From contig JADJJE010000012.1 in assembly GCA_016706685.1 (NCBI GenBank), forward strand, positions 239,188-303,187: a stretch of 64,000 nucleotides of DNA. The letters are read 5' to 3'. Numbering within the stretch: the first letter of the stretch is position 1; each line of letters opens with the position of its first letter. Under the pieces are notes generated by a model. The model was given only the letters and a program-made list of their open reading frames with translations, had not been told where the DNA came from and made no database searches. A program made the translations under genes and the position numbers. This document shows positions 9,569-20,642 of this stretch, one piece after another. Source of the DNA: Sandaracinaceae bacterium. Lineage in GTDB: Bacteria; Myxococcota_A; Polyangia; Polyangiales; Houyiibacteriaceae.

Positions 9569-11163
9569 CGCGCGAGTCGGACCTGCCCGGCGCCGAGGCC
9601 GACTACCTGCGCCCGCACCTGGTGGCCATGGCGCGTGCCATGCTCGTGGGCGTGGTGGCCAGCGGCGCGTTGGCCTGCTGCTCGTGGCTGGTGACGCTGG
9701 GCTTTCGCCCCCCAGAGCGTGGCTTCTTCCTGCGCGCCATCGCGGCGTCCGCGTCGGCGTGGACGCTGGCCTTGCCGCTGCTCTATGGGCTGGTCCGGCA
9801 CCCCATTCGCCAGCAACGCAGGGCGAAGACGTTGCTCGGGCGCGTGGCGGCGGCGCGCGCCCTGATGGCGGCGCCGCGGCGCATGGCCGGGGTGCTGGTG
9901 GCCGTCCACGCGGCGGTGTTCATCGGCGCTGCGTGTGCGGACTGGGGGCACGCCCAAGCGCACTTGCTCTTGCACTTCGGCGTGGCCACGGCGGCGCCGA
10001 GCGCGCTGGCCGTGTGGATCTCCGGGCAGGCCGCCGCCGTTCGCGCACTCCACATGCGCGCGCCGCTGGATGGCGATCACGCCCCCGAGCTGCGCACCCG
10101 GCTTGCCCTGGAGCTGGCCGCGTGGGCGGGGCTGGCGCTCGCGCCCATCCTCCCCACCAGCGCCATCCTCCTGACGCTGACCGAGGTGGCGCTGACCCCG
10201 CGCCTCTTGGTGCTGGGCCTGCTGGCGCCAGCCGCCGCGGCGCTCTTCTATCGCTACGGCCGCGCGCTCGAGCGCGACGTGGACGTCGCGCGGGTGCGCG
10301 TGATGCGCATGCAGGACGGCCCCAGCCCGCTGGTCACGCCCGTCGTGACCTCGCCCGTGGTGGAGACCAGCGAAGGGTTGCGCATCGTCCGCGGAATCCA
10401 GTCGCTGGTGGAGACGCATCGGCGGCAGCTCGGAGAGGAGCGGGACGCGCGCACCTCCATCACCGAGTCGCAGCGCCTCAAGACGCGCTTCATGGCCTAC
10501 ATGAGCCACGACCTGCGCAGCCCGCTGAACGCCATCCTGGGCTTCACGGACCTGCTGGTCACGGGCTCGGACCCGCTCAACGCCGAGCAGCGCGAGAGCC
10601 TCGATACGGTGCGCCACGCGGCGGACGATCTGCTGCGGCTGGTGACCCAGGTGCTGGACACCGCGCGCCTCGAGGCCGGCAAGCTCAAGCTGGTCTCGGG
10701 CTACGTGCCGGTGGCCACCCTCATCAGCGCCGTGATGGGGGGCGCACGCCGCACCACCGAGACCCTGGGCATCGAGCTGGACACCCGCGTGGAGCCCGGC
10801 GTTCCCCCCGTGTTCGTGGACGCGGCTCGCATGCAGCAGGCGCTGCTGGGGTTGGTCTTGCACTTGGCCCACACGTCGGCGCCAGGGAGCCCCATCGCCC
10901 TGCGTGCCAGCCGCGCCAAGGGGCCGCCCGGGCCCGAGGCGCAGGTGCGGATCTTCGTGGACGCCCCCGGCATGGACGCCCCCAGCGATCCGAGTCAGCT
11001 CTTCGAGGCCTTCCGCTTCAGCCGGCGCGAGTCCGGGATGCATGCAGGAGGGCTCGGCCTCGGGCTGTCGCTCGCACGCGCGCTGGTCGAAGCGCAGGGG
11101 GGCGCGATCTGGTTCGAGGCCCCGGGCACGGTCTGCGTGGCCCTCCCGCGCGAGGGTCATTGA
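9565..11163 (+). CDS. Membrane histidine kinase 2 with degenerate ATP-binding domain
   Basis: The 532-residue protein starts at GTG 9565, coupled to the first kinase. The N-terminal 230 residues contain about six membrane helices. A HisKA domain follows with the phospho-acceptor His in YMSHDLRSPLNAILGFTDL, nearly the same as in kinase 1, so the pair looks like a tandem duplication. The ATPase domain is worn: the N box reads LLGLVLHLAHTS without the Asn residues, and the G1 box DxGxG is replaced by VDAPGMD, while the F box (FEAF) and G2 box (GGLGLGLSLAR) remain. It may therefore bind ATP poorly and act as a partner or acceptor for kinase 1. That role is inference. Confidence 0.85.
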   Translation: MTRESDLPGAEADYLRPHLVAMARAMLVGVVASGALACCSWLVTLGFRPPERGFFLRAIAASASAWTLALPLLYGLVRHPIRQQRRAKTLLGRVAAARALMAAPRRMAGVLVAVHAAVFIGAACADWGHAQAHLLLHFGVATAAPSALAVWISGQAAAVRALHMRAPLDGDHAPELRTRLALELAAWAGLALAPILPTSAILLTLTEVALTPRLLVLGLLAPAAAALFYRYGRALERDVDVARVRVMRMQDGPSPLVTPVVTSPVVETSEGLRIVRGIQSLVETHRRQLGEERDARTSITESQRLKTRFMAYMSHDLRSPLNAILGFTDLLVTGSDPLNAEQRESLDTVRHAADDLLRLVTQVLDTARLEAGKLKLVSGYVPVATLISAVMGGARRTTETLGIELDTRVEPGVPPVFVDAARMQQALLGLVLHLAHTSAPGSPIALRASRAKGPPGPEAQVRIFVDAPGMDAPSDPSQLFEAFRFSRRESGMHAGGLGLGLSLARALVEAQGGAIWFEAPGTVCVALPREGH

Positions 11164-11196
11164 CGGGGGTCGCCCCGCCATAGTACCCCGTGCTGC

Positions 11197-12507
<1,311 letters not shown>

Positions 12508-12527
12508 AAAAGGTGTATCTTCGCGCC

Positions 12528-14057
12528 ATGTTGCTCGCGCTCTCGACACGCGCCCGGCTCCGTTCGGCCTGGCCTTCGCTCCTCCCGTTCATCCTGCTCT
12601 CGGCGGCCTCGCTGACCATGGTCCGCACGGCCCACGCCGATGTGGTGGTGGACGACACCCTCGGCGCCATGGCCACCATCACGGGGCCCGACTACGTGGT
12701 GAGCGCCAGCCACGGCAGCGTGGTGGGCGACACGCTCTACCTGTCCTTCACCACGCTCGTCGTGGGCGTGGACGAGACGCTCACCATCAACGGCCCGGCC
12801 AACGTGGAGCATGTGGTCGTGCGCGTCACGGGAGGCGCAACGGCTCAGTTCGGCGGCACCGTCACGCTCGGCATCGCCGATGCGTCGCTCATCATCGCCA
12901 GCCCCGCCGGCCTCGCGGTCACCGAAGGCGGCGTCTTCACGGTGACGGGAGACCTGGTGCTGACCACGGCCGACTACGTGCGCGCGTCCTCGGGCGACCG
13001 CTTCCAGGTGCCGCCCATCGCCAGTGAAGACCTGCCCAACACGGCGCCCGCGCACCTCGGCTTCTTGGCCGGCCCGGGCGGCTCCCTGGTCATCTCGGAT
13101 GCCGGCATCACGCTCACGGGGGACCTGCGCGTCGTGGCGGGCTCGGTGACCATCACGGACAGCTCACTCGAGGCCAACCACGTGGCGCTCATCGGCGCCA
13201 CGCTGGGCGAGGTGGCGCTGGCCACCCTGGACCTCAGCAGCATGTCGGGCATGGGCACCCTCAGCCTGGCGGACGTGGAGGTCACCTCCGAAGAGAACGA
13301 GCTGGTGCGCCCCGTGGGCTGTGGCAACGGCTGGCGCGACCCGGGCGAGGCCTGCGACGACGGCCCCAACATGAGCGCCGTCGTTCCGGATGCTTGCCGG
13401 CCAGGCTGCATCGCGCCCACCTGCGGCGACGGCATCGAAGACAGCACCGAAGAGTGCGACCTGGGGGCGTCCAACTCCAACACCGTGGTGGACCGGTGCC
13501 GCCTCGACTGCGACGACGCAGGCTGCGGCGACGGCGTGTTGGACACGGGCGAGATCTGCGACATGGGCGCCATGAACTCCGACACCACGCTGGGCGCGTG
13601 CCGCACCAGCTGCACGTTCGCCATCTGTGGCGACGGAGTGCGGGTGTTCGGTGAAGAGTGCGACAGCGGCGCCGCCAACTCGGACACCGCCGTGGACGCC
13701 TGCCGCGCCGACTGCCAGGCCGCTGGCTGCGGGGACGACGTCATCGACACCGGCGAAGAGTGCGACGACGGCGCCAACAACTCGGCCGGCTCGGCGGACG
13801 CGTGCCGCGACGACTGCAAGCTGCCCCGCTGCGGCGACCGCGTGGTGGACACGGGCGAGTTCTGCGACGACGGTCCGTTCAACTCGGACGACACACCGGA
13901 GCGCTGCCGCATGGACTGCCAGAGCGCCAACGGGCCCCTCGAGCTGATCGGTGGCGCCTGCGAGGTGCCCCGCAGCCCGTCTGGCGAGTGGCCGCTGGGT
14001 GCCTTCGTGCTGGCCGCTGTGGCCATCTTGGTTCCGCTACGACGCCGCGGCAGCTGA
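12528..14057 (+). CDS. Secreted protein with myxobacterial Cys-rich repeats and C-terminal anchor
   Basis: The ATG at 12528 gives a signal peptide (a hydrophobic core after RLRSAWPS, cut near AHA), so I prefer it to the GTG at 12513. Residues about 40-270 are a beta-rich region with short repeated strands. From about residue 270 there are at least five repeats of about 38 residues of the form CGDGxxDTGEECDxGxxNSDxxxDxCRxxC, the myxococcal Cys-rich repeat (DUF4215-like). The end has a hydrophobic helix (GAFVLAAVAILVPL) and RRRGS, like a MYXO-CTERM anchor. It is likely a surface protein. The last 21 bases overlap the convergent P450 gene. Confidence 0.88.
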   Translation: MLLALSTRARLRSAWPSLLPFILLSAASLTMVRTAHADVVVDDTLGAMATITGPDYVVSASHGSVVGDTLYLSFTTLVVGVDETLTINGPANVEHVVVRVTGGATAQFGGTVTLGIADASLIIASPAGLAVTEGGVFTVTGDLVLTTADYVRASSGDRFQVPPIASEDLPNTAPAHLGFLAGPGGSLVISDAGITLTGDLRVVAGSVTITDSSLEANHVALIGATLGEVALATLDLSSMSGMGTLSLADVEVTSEENELVRPVGCGNGWRDPGEACDDGPNMSAVVPDACRPGCIAPTCGDGIEDSTEECDLGASNSNTVVDRCRLDCDDAGCGDGVLDTGEICDMGAMNSDTTLGACRTSCTFAICGDGVRVFGEECDSGAANSDTAVDACRADCQAAGCGDDVIDTGEECDDGANNSAGSADACRDDCKLPRCGDRVVDTGEFCDDGPFNSDDTPERCRMDCQSANGPLELIGGACEVPRSPSGEWPLGAFVLAAVAILVPLRRRGS

Positions 14058-15437
14058 AGCCGGCGTGAGCTGCAGCGGGAGCTGCGTGAGCGTGCGCGTG
14101 AAGACGCTGGGCCGGTGCGCAGCGCCACCCACGCCGGGCCCGAAAGCCTCGGTCTGCGCGAGCAGCTGTGCGAGCGCGATCTGGATCTCGCGCCGCGCCA
14201 GGTGCGCCCCGAGGCACAGGTGCGCGCCATAGCCAAAGGTCATGTGCTGGCGCAGCCCGGGCCGGTCCGTGCGCAGCTCCGTGGGTTCCTCGAAGCGCGC
14301 GGCGTCGCGGTTGGCGCTGGCCCAGAGCAGCATCAGGCGCGCGCCCTTGGGGAGCGACACGCCCCCTAGCGAGACCGGCCGAGTGGTCACGCGGAAGTGG
14401 CCCTGGAACGGCGCCTCGAGCCGCAGCATCTCCTCCACGAAGGCGGGGATGCCGTCCGGGTCGCGGCGCAGGCGAGCCTGGAGCTCGGGCTCACGGGCCA
14501 GGCGCGCCACGCAGCTGCCGAGGGCGCTGGCGGACGAGTCGCTGCCCGCGATCAGGATCTGCAGGAGGATGCTCAGCGCCTCGGCCTCGCTCAGCGCGTC
14601 GTCGCCCTGCGCGTGGATGGCCTGCACCAGGCTGCCGGTGAGGTTGTCCTGCGGAGCGCGCACGTGCCGCTGGAACTCACGCTGCACATAGGCGAAGAGC
14701 TCGATCCCGAAGTCCACGTGCTCGGCCAGCTGCGCGGGCGTGTTCACGCCGCTCAGGAGCGCCACGGCGTGGTCGCACAGGAACTTCACGCGGCGGTGGT
14801 CCTCCTCGGGGAAGCCCACCAAGCGGAGCGCGATGCGCATGGGCACCACGTTGGCCACGTCGTGCATCCACTCGCAGGTGCCGCGTGCCAGCGCGGGCGC
14901 GAGCAGCTCGTCCACCATGGCGCGGATGTCGTCGTCCAGGCTCTTCTGGAAGCGCGACGACAGCGCCGCCGTGGCCAGCTTGCGGTGGCGCGTGTGCACC
15001 GGCGGGTCCTCGATGGCGAGCACGTCCACGGGGCCCTGACCGCTGGGCAGCTGCCACGTCTTGGCGCCCCGCTTCCCGCTGGCCAGCAGGATGGCCACCA
15101 AGTTGGACGAGTAGGTGCTGGTGTCGAGCGCCACCTCGCGCACCAAGTCATAGGTGCTCACGCAGTAGTAGTCGGCGCCCGGCACCTTGTAGACCGGGGC
15201 CTTGCGGCGGAGCGTGTCGTAGAACGCGTACGGGTCGCGCAGCGTCTCGGGCGCGAACGCATCGAAGCCGTCGATGCCCGCAGGCCGCGTGGGCGTGAGC
15301 CACGGCGCGAGGCGCGCCCGCAGCGGGGCCGGCAGGTGGGGCAGCATGTCTTCGGCAGACAGCGACTGGACGCGCGCGATGGAGCGCACGGCAAGGCGCG
15401 CGGCCTTGCGACGGAAGTCCTGTTCGGTGCGTGGCAT
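14037..15437 (-). CDS. Cytochrome P450
   Basis: The 466-residue monooxygenase starts at ATG 15437. The haem loop FGYGAHLCLG places the Cys ligand at residue 408. The ExxR motif is EEMLR, and the I-helix reads AGSDSSAS, with Ser where the oxygen-activating Thr normally stands. It has no membrane anchor, so it is a soluble class I type enzyme needing ferredoxin and reductase from elsewhere. It is divergent from a TetR regulator with a palindrome between them, which suggests repression relieved by a substrate-like ligand. The substrate is not predictable. Confidence 0.95.
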   Translation of the reverse strand: MPRTEQDFRRKAARLAVRSIARVQSLSAEDMLPHLPAPLRARLAPWLTPTRPAGIDGFDAFAPETLRDPYAFYDTLRRKAPVYKVPGADYYCVSTYDLVREVALDTSTYSSNLVAILLASGKRGAKTWQLPSGQGPVDVLAIEDPPVHTRHRKLATAALSSRFQKSLDDDIRAMVDELLAPALARGTCEWMHDVANVVPMRIALRLVGFPEEDHRRVKFLCDHAVALLSGVNTPAQLAEHVDFGIELFAYVQREFQRHVRAPQDNLTGSLVQAIHAQGDDALSEAEALSILLQILIAGSDSSASALGSCVARLAREPELQARLRRDPDGIPAFVEEMLRLEAPFQGHFRVTTRPVSLGGVSLPKGARLMLLWASANRDAARFEEPTELRTDRPGLRQHMTFGYGAHLCLGAHLARREIQIALAQLLAQTEAFGPGVGGAAHRPSVFTRTLTQLPLQLTPASAAAAS

Positions 15438-15458
15438 GAGCTCACTGTGGATCCTAAC

Positions 15459-15471
15459 TGTACTAAGTACA
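15459..15471. promoter_or_regulatory. Perfect palindrome, candidate TetR operator
   Basis: The 72-base gap between the divergent P450 and TetR genes contains TGTACTAAGTACA, two exact 6-base arms around one central base. It is AT-rich in a very GC-rich neighbourhood and is placed 22 bases from the P450 start and 39 bases from the tetR start. TetR regulators usually bind such palindromes next to their own gene, so it is likely the operator for both genes. Binding is inferred. Confidence 0.65.
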
Positions 15472-15509
15472 AGTAGGCGCCCGCGGCCACGCACGCCATA
15501 CTCCCGCGC

Positions 15510-16043
15510 ATGGCAGGCAAGCGTCCCCCGCTGGACCGCGACAAGGTGCTGGCGAGCGCGCTCACGCTGGCCGACCGCGACGGCATCGAGCGCCTGACGG
15601 TGCGCCTGCTGGCCACCGCGCTGGGTGTGTCGCCCATGGCCATCTACTGGCACTTCCCCAGCAAGGCGGCCGTGGTGGCCGAGCTCGTGGACCACGTGGT
15701 GGACCAGTACGACGTGCACCCGGGGCAGGGCGGCACGCTGCGCGCGCGCGTCCAGAAGACGTTTCGCACCATGTACCAAGGGCTGCACGACCACCCGGGC
15801 ATCATCGCGCTGCTGGGTCAGCCGGAGACGCGCGGCAAGGCCTCACTCGGCGTCATGGAGGCGCTGCTCACGCAGCTGGTGGCCGCGGGGCAGACTCCGC
15901 GACAGGCGCAGCAGTCGTATCACCTGCTCATGAGCTTCACGCTGGGCGCCATCACCATGAGCCACGCCGACGGCACGCCCGCGCGCGCACAGAAGGTGTT
16001 CGAGGCCAACCTCGAGCGCGTGCTGGACACCGTGCTCGGCTGA
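15510..16043 (+). CDS. TetR-family transcriptional regulator
   Basis: The 177-residue protein has the TetR helix-turn-helix at about residues 18-60 (LTVRLLATALGVSPMAIYWHFPSK), followed by a helical ligand-binding domain resembling the TetR_C class. It is divergently arranged with the P450 gene across 72 bases and most likely represses both by binding the palindrome at 15459-15471. The inducer is unknown. Confidence 0.93.
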   Translation: MAGKRPPLDRDKVLASALTLADRDGIERLTVRLLATALGVSPMAIYWHFPSKAAVVAELVDHVVDQYDVHPGQGGTLRARVQKTFRTMYQGLHDHPGIIALLGQPETRGKASLGVMEALLTQLVAAGQTPRQAQQSYHLLMSFTLGAITMSHADGTPARAQKVFEANLERVLDTVLG

Positions 16044-16048
16044 CGGCT

Positions 16049-16567
16049 CTACGCGGTGAGGATGCCGCGGCGGATGGCCTCGCCGCGCACGAACGCGATG
16101 GCCTCCGCGAGCTCGTCGGTGCCCCGGAGCCGCATGCCCGCTTCGGGGGCCTTCGGCGCCAGCCAGGCGGCGCACTCGTCGGTGTTCGAGAAGACCTTCT
16201 GCGGATACTTGGCGCGGCTCAGCAGCTGGAACGACGAGATGACTCCGCGGATCATGGCGGCGCGGAAGCCCTCGCCCTCGAACAAGCAGGCCACCGCCGC
16301 GTAGTACGGCGCCACCACCGGGGCCATGCTGTCGAGCGCCGCGCGCACCTCGGCGTCGGGGATGCCGCCCTCGCGGTCCACGATGCTGACCTCGATCAAT
16401 TTGCCACGGCCCACGGCGCGCCCGTGCGACTCGATGCCGCGCGCCTGGGTCATGGTGGCCACCACCGTGCTGGGACGATGACCCATGACGGGGAACACCA
16501 CGGAGCGCCAAGTGGCCATCATGCAGGCCTCGTCCGCGTATGTGATGACGGGGGGATCACTCACCAT
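16049..16567 (-). CDS. STAS/SpoIIAA-like small protein, unknown function
   Basis: The 172-residue protein starts at ATG 16567, since the longer open frame beyond it lacks a conserved look. It contains a mixed alpha/beta pattern (WRSVVFPVMGHRPSTVVATM, then GRAVGRGKLIEVSIVDREGG) like the STAS-like proteins that are common in myxobacteria. No catalytic motif is seen. It converges on the tetR gene with 5 bases between stops and is divergent from the SnoaL-FAD oxidase gene. The fold assignment is tentative. Confidence 0.6.
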   Translation of the reverse strand: MVSDPPVITYADEACMMATWRSVVFPVMGHRPSTVVATMTQARGIESHGRAVGRGKLIEVSIVDREGGIPDAEVRAALDSMAPVVAPYYAAVACLFEGEGFRAAMIRGVISSFQLLSRAKYPQKVFSNTDECAAWLAPKAPEAGMRLRGTDELAEAIAFVRGEAIRRGILTA

Positions 16568-16715
16568 GGTCGCGGACCATAGTCGAAGCGAACGGGCTTC
16601 CATATAGGCGCTTTGTCTGACTCCGAACACGGTTCCCTGCGGTGCCGATTGGCGAACTATTCGAGCTGCACGCGCTTCGAGTAGCGTCGCCGCTCCACCT
16701 TCCGAGGGAGCACCG

Positions 16716-19045
16716 ATGAGCACCAAGTCCTTGCCCGAGCGCATGCAGGCCTTCTACGAGCAGCTGAACGTCGACCACGAGGCCGCGCTCCGGCAGCTGC
16801 CCGAGCTCTACACGGACGACGTGCAGTTCGTGAGCCCCATCGAGGAGCGCGACGGCATCCACGCCTTCCAGGGCAGCTGGGAGGCCGCGTTCAAGACGTA
16901 CAAGGCGTTCACGTTCACCGACTTCAAGTGCATCGGCGACGACGCGTCGTTCGCGCTGTTCTACACGATGACGATCGAGATCGCGGTGGGGAACCCGATG
17001 CCCACGCCCACGGCCACGCTGTTCATCGCGCGCGAGGGGAAGGTCTACTATCAGTACGACTACTGGGACACGGTGGGCGGGCTGTCGCAGATCTACCCGC
17101 CGCTGCACACCGCCTACGAGTGGGCCGTGGCGCTGTTCCTCGGGGGCGGCAAGCCGCTCGAGCGCGACCCGGGCGTGCAGGTGCCCATGCTGGGCAAGGA
17201 CGGCTGCTATCACCCGCAGAGCGAGGCCGAGGTGGTGTCGCTGGTGCGCAAGGCGCACGCGCTCGGTGGCAAGGTGCGCGCCGTGGGTAGCGGTCACTCG
17301 GTGTGGGAGGCCATCATCCCGGAGGGCTTCGACCCGGACGCCGACACCAACGAGCGCCTGATGATGCTGGACCGCATGAACCGCGTGCTGGGCTTCCGCC
17401 CGGACCCCAAGGACCCGAGCGTGACGCTGGTGGAGGTGGAGGCGGGCTGCGCGCTCGGTGAGTCGCCGCGCCACCCCATTGCCAACCCGCTGTCGCCCAC
17501 GGCCTCGCGTGACCCGCGCACGCCCAACGTCACGCGCAACACCGACTGGGAGCACAGCCTCAACTACACGCTGGACCAGCGCGGCCTCGCGCTGCCCGAC
17601 CTGGGCGGCATCACGCACCAGGCCGTGGGTGGCTTCCTGTCCACCGGCTCGGCGGGCGGCACCTGCAAGTGGTCGTTCCTGGACGCCATCGTGGCGCTGC
17701 GCGTGGTGGACGGGCAGGGCAACGTGCGCACGCTCACGGCGGATGGTCCGGACCCCGACGCGTTCGCGAGCGTGGGCGCGGGCATCGGCCTCCTGGGCGT
17801 GGTGGTGAGCGTCACGCTGCGCACGGTGCCGCGCTACAACATCGTGGGGCGCGAGACCGTGAGCCTGGCCACCGGCGCGCCGGATCTCGACTTCTACGGC
17901 CCGGGGACGCGCAGCGGCCGTCGCTGGCAGGCTTCCTGAAGCAGACCGACTACGCGCGCCTCATGTGGTGGCCGCAGCGCAACTTCGACCGCCTGGTGGT
18001 GTGGCAGGCCGCGCGCGTGGCCCCCACGCCCGACTTCGTGCCGAAGCCGTATGAAGAGGTGGGCAGCTGGTCGGTCATCAAGCAGACCGCGGCGTCGCTG
18101 CTGTACACCGTGCTGGGCAACATCGACGACCCCTCGCGCATCGCCGATCAGGTGCAGCGCATGGAGCAGCTGGGCCACGACTTCGGCGCGGCCGCGCGCG
18201 CGCTGGTGGAGGCCATTCGCAGCGCGCCGCCGCCCGACCCGAGCTTCCCCGTGGTGCCGCAGGAGGAGCACCCGTGGCTGGCCTCGCTGGCCGAGGCCGT
18301 GCTGGGCAACCGGCACCCCGCCATCACGCTGGGCTCGGCGTGGGTGCGCGTGGCCGAGGTGCTGGCCCACATGCTGGACACGCTCGTGGCCGGCGCGCTC
18401 TCGAGCGAGCTGTTCGAGCCGCTGGCCAAGCTGCTGGGCTGGGCTGCGCCGCACCTGATCGACACCATCTTGTCGCCCTTCGTGGCGCTGGGGAAGGACG
18501 GCGCGCCCGCCACCCAGCACTTCCAGGACAGCTGGTACCTGGGCCTGCCCATGGACAACGGCATGGACGACCTGCTCATGCCCACCTACTTCACCGAGAT
18601 CTGGATCCCCTTCACCGAGGCCGGCGGCGAGGTGCAGCAGGCCATCGCGGCGCTGCGCAAGCTGTTCGACGCCGACGGCACGGCCGAGGGCTGCTACGCG
18701 GCCACGGGGCCCTTCAGCATCGAGCTCTACGCCACCAAGGCGGGGCAGACCTTCTTCCTGGACCCGGCCTACGGCGACAAGGACGTGTTCCGCGTGGACG
18801 TGTTCTGGTTCGGCTACAACGGCGGCAGCCCGGTGGACGAGTTCTACCCGCGCTTCTGGAAAGCGCTCGAAGGCCTCGAGTACCGCCTGCACTGGGGCAA
18901 GTTCCTGCCGCGCCCCGACCAGCTGGCGCCGGCCACGCTCATGGCGCGCTACCCCAAGTGGGACGCGTGGCGCGCCGCGCGCGAGCGAATGGACCCGGGC
19001 AACGTGTTCCTGACCGACTACTGGAAGACCCACCTGGGGCTGTGA
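16716..19045 (+). pseudogene. SnoaL-like / FAD-linked sugar-lactone-oxidase-type fusion, frame break in the middle
   Basis: The first part (ATG 16716) encodes an about 130-residue SnoaL/NTF2-like domain (MQAFYEQLNVDHEAAL, YDYWDTVGG), then a PCMH-type FAD-binding domain with VRAVGSGHSVWE and GGFLSTGSAGG. The frame ends at 17939, but the protein continues in another frame as GDAQRPSLAGFLKQ through an ALO-type C-terminal domain with LHWGKFLP to the stop at 19045. Adding one G to the G-run at 17903-17906 restores a single reading frame of about 776 codons. The reaction would be flavin-dependent oxidation of a sugar lactone or alditol-like substrate. The break is probably a homopolymer length error or a very recent mutation because both sides look well conserved. 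Confidence 0.85.
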
Positions 19046-19257
19046 CCCGCGACGGCTGTCCGCGGCGCTGCTCACCCGGCGGCATTGCGGGCGGGGGGGG
19101 GTGGGGAGAACCGCGGGAGGGTAGATGCAAGACGGGCGAAGCGGGCCGGGGCGGGAGGGAGGGCGGAGGGGGGCCAGAGCCGGGGCCCCCACCGCCGCCC
19201 ACCCGCCCCGGAGGGGGGGTTGACGGCGCTCGGTCCGCCGCGGTACCTGCGAGGCGC
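19046..19257. repeat. G-rich low-complexity intergenic spacer
   Basis: This 212-base gap contains runs of G (nine at 19092-19100 region and seven near 19213) and G-rich tracts on the plus strand from about 19085 to 19220. I see no gene or tRNA. Several G-tracts close together could form G-quadruplex structures just upstream of the channel-like gene. No clear promoter is visible. Confidence 0.5.
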
Positions 19258-20547
19258 ATGTCCACCGCTCGGATCATTCGCCCTCGCTGGCAGCGCCGTG
19301 TGCTCTCCGTGGTGGGCGTGACCAAGCGCTGGGGGTTCTGGGCGCGCCTGCTGCCGCTGGCGGTGCTGTACGGCCTCACGGTGTACGCGCTGGTGCAGGT
19401 GCCCACGCTGGCGGCGCCGCAGGGCCTGCCGCGCGCGCAGGCGCTGTACTACGCGTTCCGCTTCTTCGCGCTCGACGGCGAGGGCTTCTTCCCGCGCTCC
19501 AGCGTGGACCTCGAGAATGCGCTCGTGTGGTTCGTGCTGTTCGCCGACCCGGCGCTCACGCTCGGCGCCGTGTTCGAGGTGCTGCTGCGCTTCTGGCGCA
19601 TGGTGCAGTCGGCCGACACGCGCATCGCGGCCATGGATGCCCCGGTGGTGGTGTGCGGCTTCGGGACGCACGGCCGCATCGTGGCCGAGTACGCCGTGCG
19701 CGCCGGGCGCGACGTGGTGGTGGTGGAGCGCAACGTCCCCGACGTGGAGGCCATCGTGGTGGAGGGGCGCAAGCTGCCCGTCATCGTGGGCGACATGACG
19801 TCCGCATCCATCTTGAGGGCGGCCGGCTGCGAGCGCGCGGAGGCCATCTGGTTCACCGCGGGCGACCCGCTCACCAACCTGAAGGCGGCCGTGGTGGCGC
19901 GCGAGAGCGTGCCCCCGGACCGCCCGGGCACCCGCGCCCTGGTGCCCATGGTGGACGACGACCTGGCCGAGGAGCTCTTGCTGCAGTGCCTGGGCGACCG
20001 CGGCATCGAGGCCTTCCGGCAGTTCGACTCGGCCGCCGAGCACCTGATGCGCCTCCCCGACGTGGCCGCCATGCTGAGCCGCTGCGACCAGCGGGGCATG
20101 CACGTGGCCATCGTGGGCTTCGGTCGCTTCGGGCGCGCCGTGTTCCGCGCCCTGCTGGCCGCGCCGGTGTGCGAGCACCCGGTGACTGGCGCGGCTGCGC
20201 GCACCGTGGAGGTCATCGACCGCCTGGGCACCTCTCGCGCGCCGCATGCTGGTCGCGACGCCGAAGCGGCCGGCTGGAAGCTCACCGTGTCCGCGCAGCG
20301 CGACGCCGAGGCGTGGACCGCGGGGGCCCTCACCGCGCTGCCCACGCTGGTGTTCTTCTGCACCGACGACGACTCGCTGAACCTGCGCTGCGCGGCGTTG
20401 CTGCGGGCCGCGGGAGGCGAGCAGATCGAGATTGTGCTGCGCATGACCAACCCGCTGCACGAGGGCGAGCAGGGCCTGAGAGGGATCACGGTGCACAGCG
20501 TGGCGGAGCTACTGCGGGCGAAGCTGGAGCAGACGTTCCGCGGGTGA
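19258..20547 (+). CDS. Ion-channel-like membrane protein with two RCK/TrkA-N domains
   Basis: The 429-residue protein starts at ATG 19258. Two membrane helices lie at about residues 31-48 and 88-112. Two Rossmann RCK domains follow: the first has GFGTHG at residues 134-139, the second has VGFGRFGR near residue 285. The layout is that of a two-helix potassium channel with cytoplasmic nucleotide gating. However, the stretch between the helices (FRFFALDGEGFFPRSS) lacks a TVGYG-like selectivity filter, so K+ transport cannot be assumed. It may conduct another ion or act as a sensor. It stands alone on the plus strand. Confidence 0.82.
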   Translation: MSTARIIRPRWQRRVLSVVGVTKRWGFWARLLPLAVLYGLTVYALVQVPTLAAPQGLPRAQALYYAFRFFALDGEGFFPRSSVDLENALVWFVLFADPALTLGAVFEVLLRFWRMVQSADTRIAAMDAPVVVCGFGTHGRIVAEYAVRAGRDVVVVERNVPDVEAIVVEGRKLPVIVGDMTSASILRAAGCERAEAIWFTAGDPLTNLKAAVVARESVPPDRPGTRALVPMVDDDLAEELLLQCLGDRGIEAFRQFDSAAEHLMRLPDVAAMLSRCDQRGMHVAIVGFGRFGRAVFRALLAAPVCEHPVTGAAARTVEVIDRLGTSRAPHAGRDAEAAGWKLTVSAQRDAEAWTAGALTALPTLVFFCTDDDSLNLRCAALLRAAGGEQIEIVLRMTNPLHEGEQGLRGITVHSVAELLRAKLEQTFRG

Positions 20548-20642
20548 GGGGGACTGGCGCGCGCCAGCGGAACTGCGGCTCACCCCGTTGACGAAGCTGC
20601 GGCTGACCAAAGGAAGCCGGCGCCCCCTCCGCAGAGTTCCTG

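Noticed and set aside
20552..20565. CTGGCGCGCGCCAG palindrome as a terminator after the channel-like gene
   Set aside because: It has almost no loop and no T-tract, so I could not support it as a terminator.
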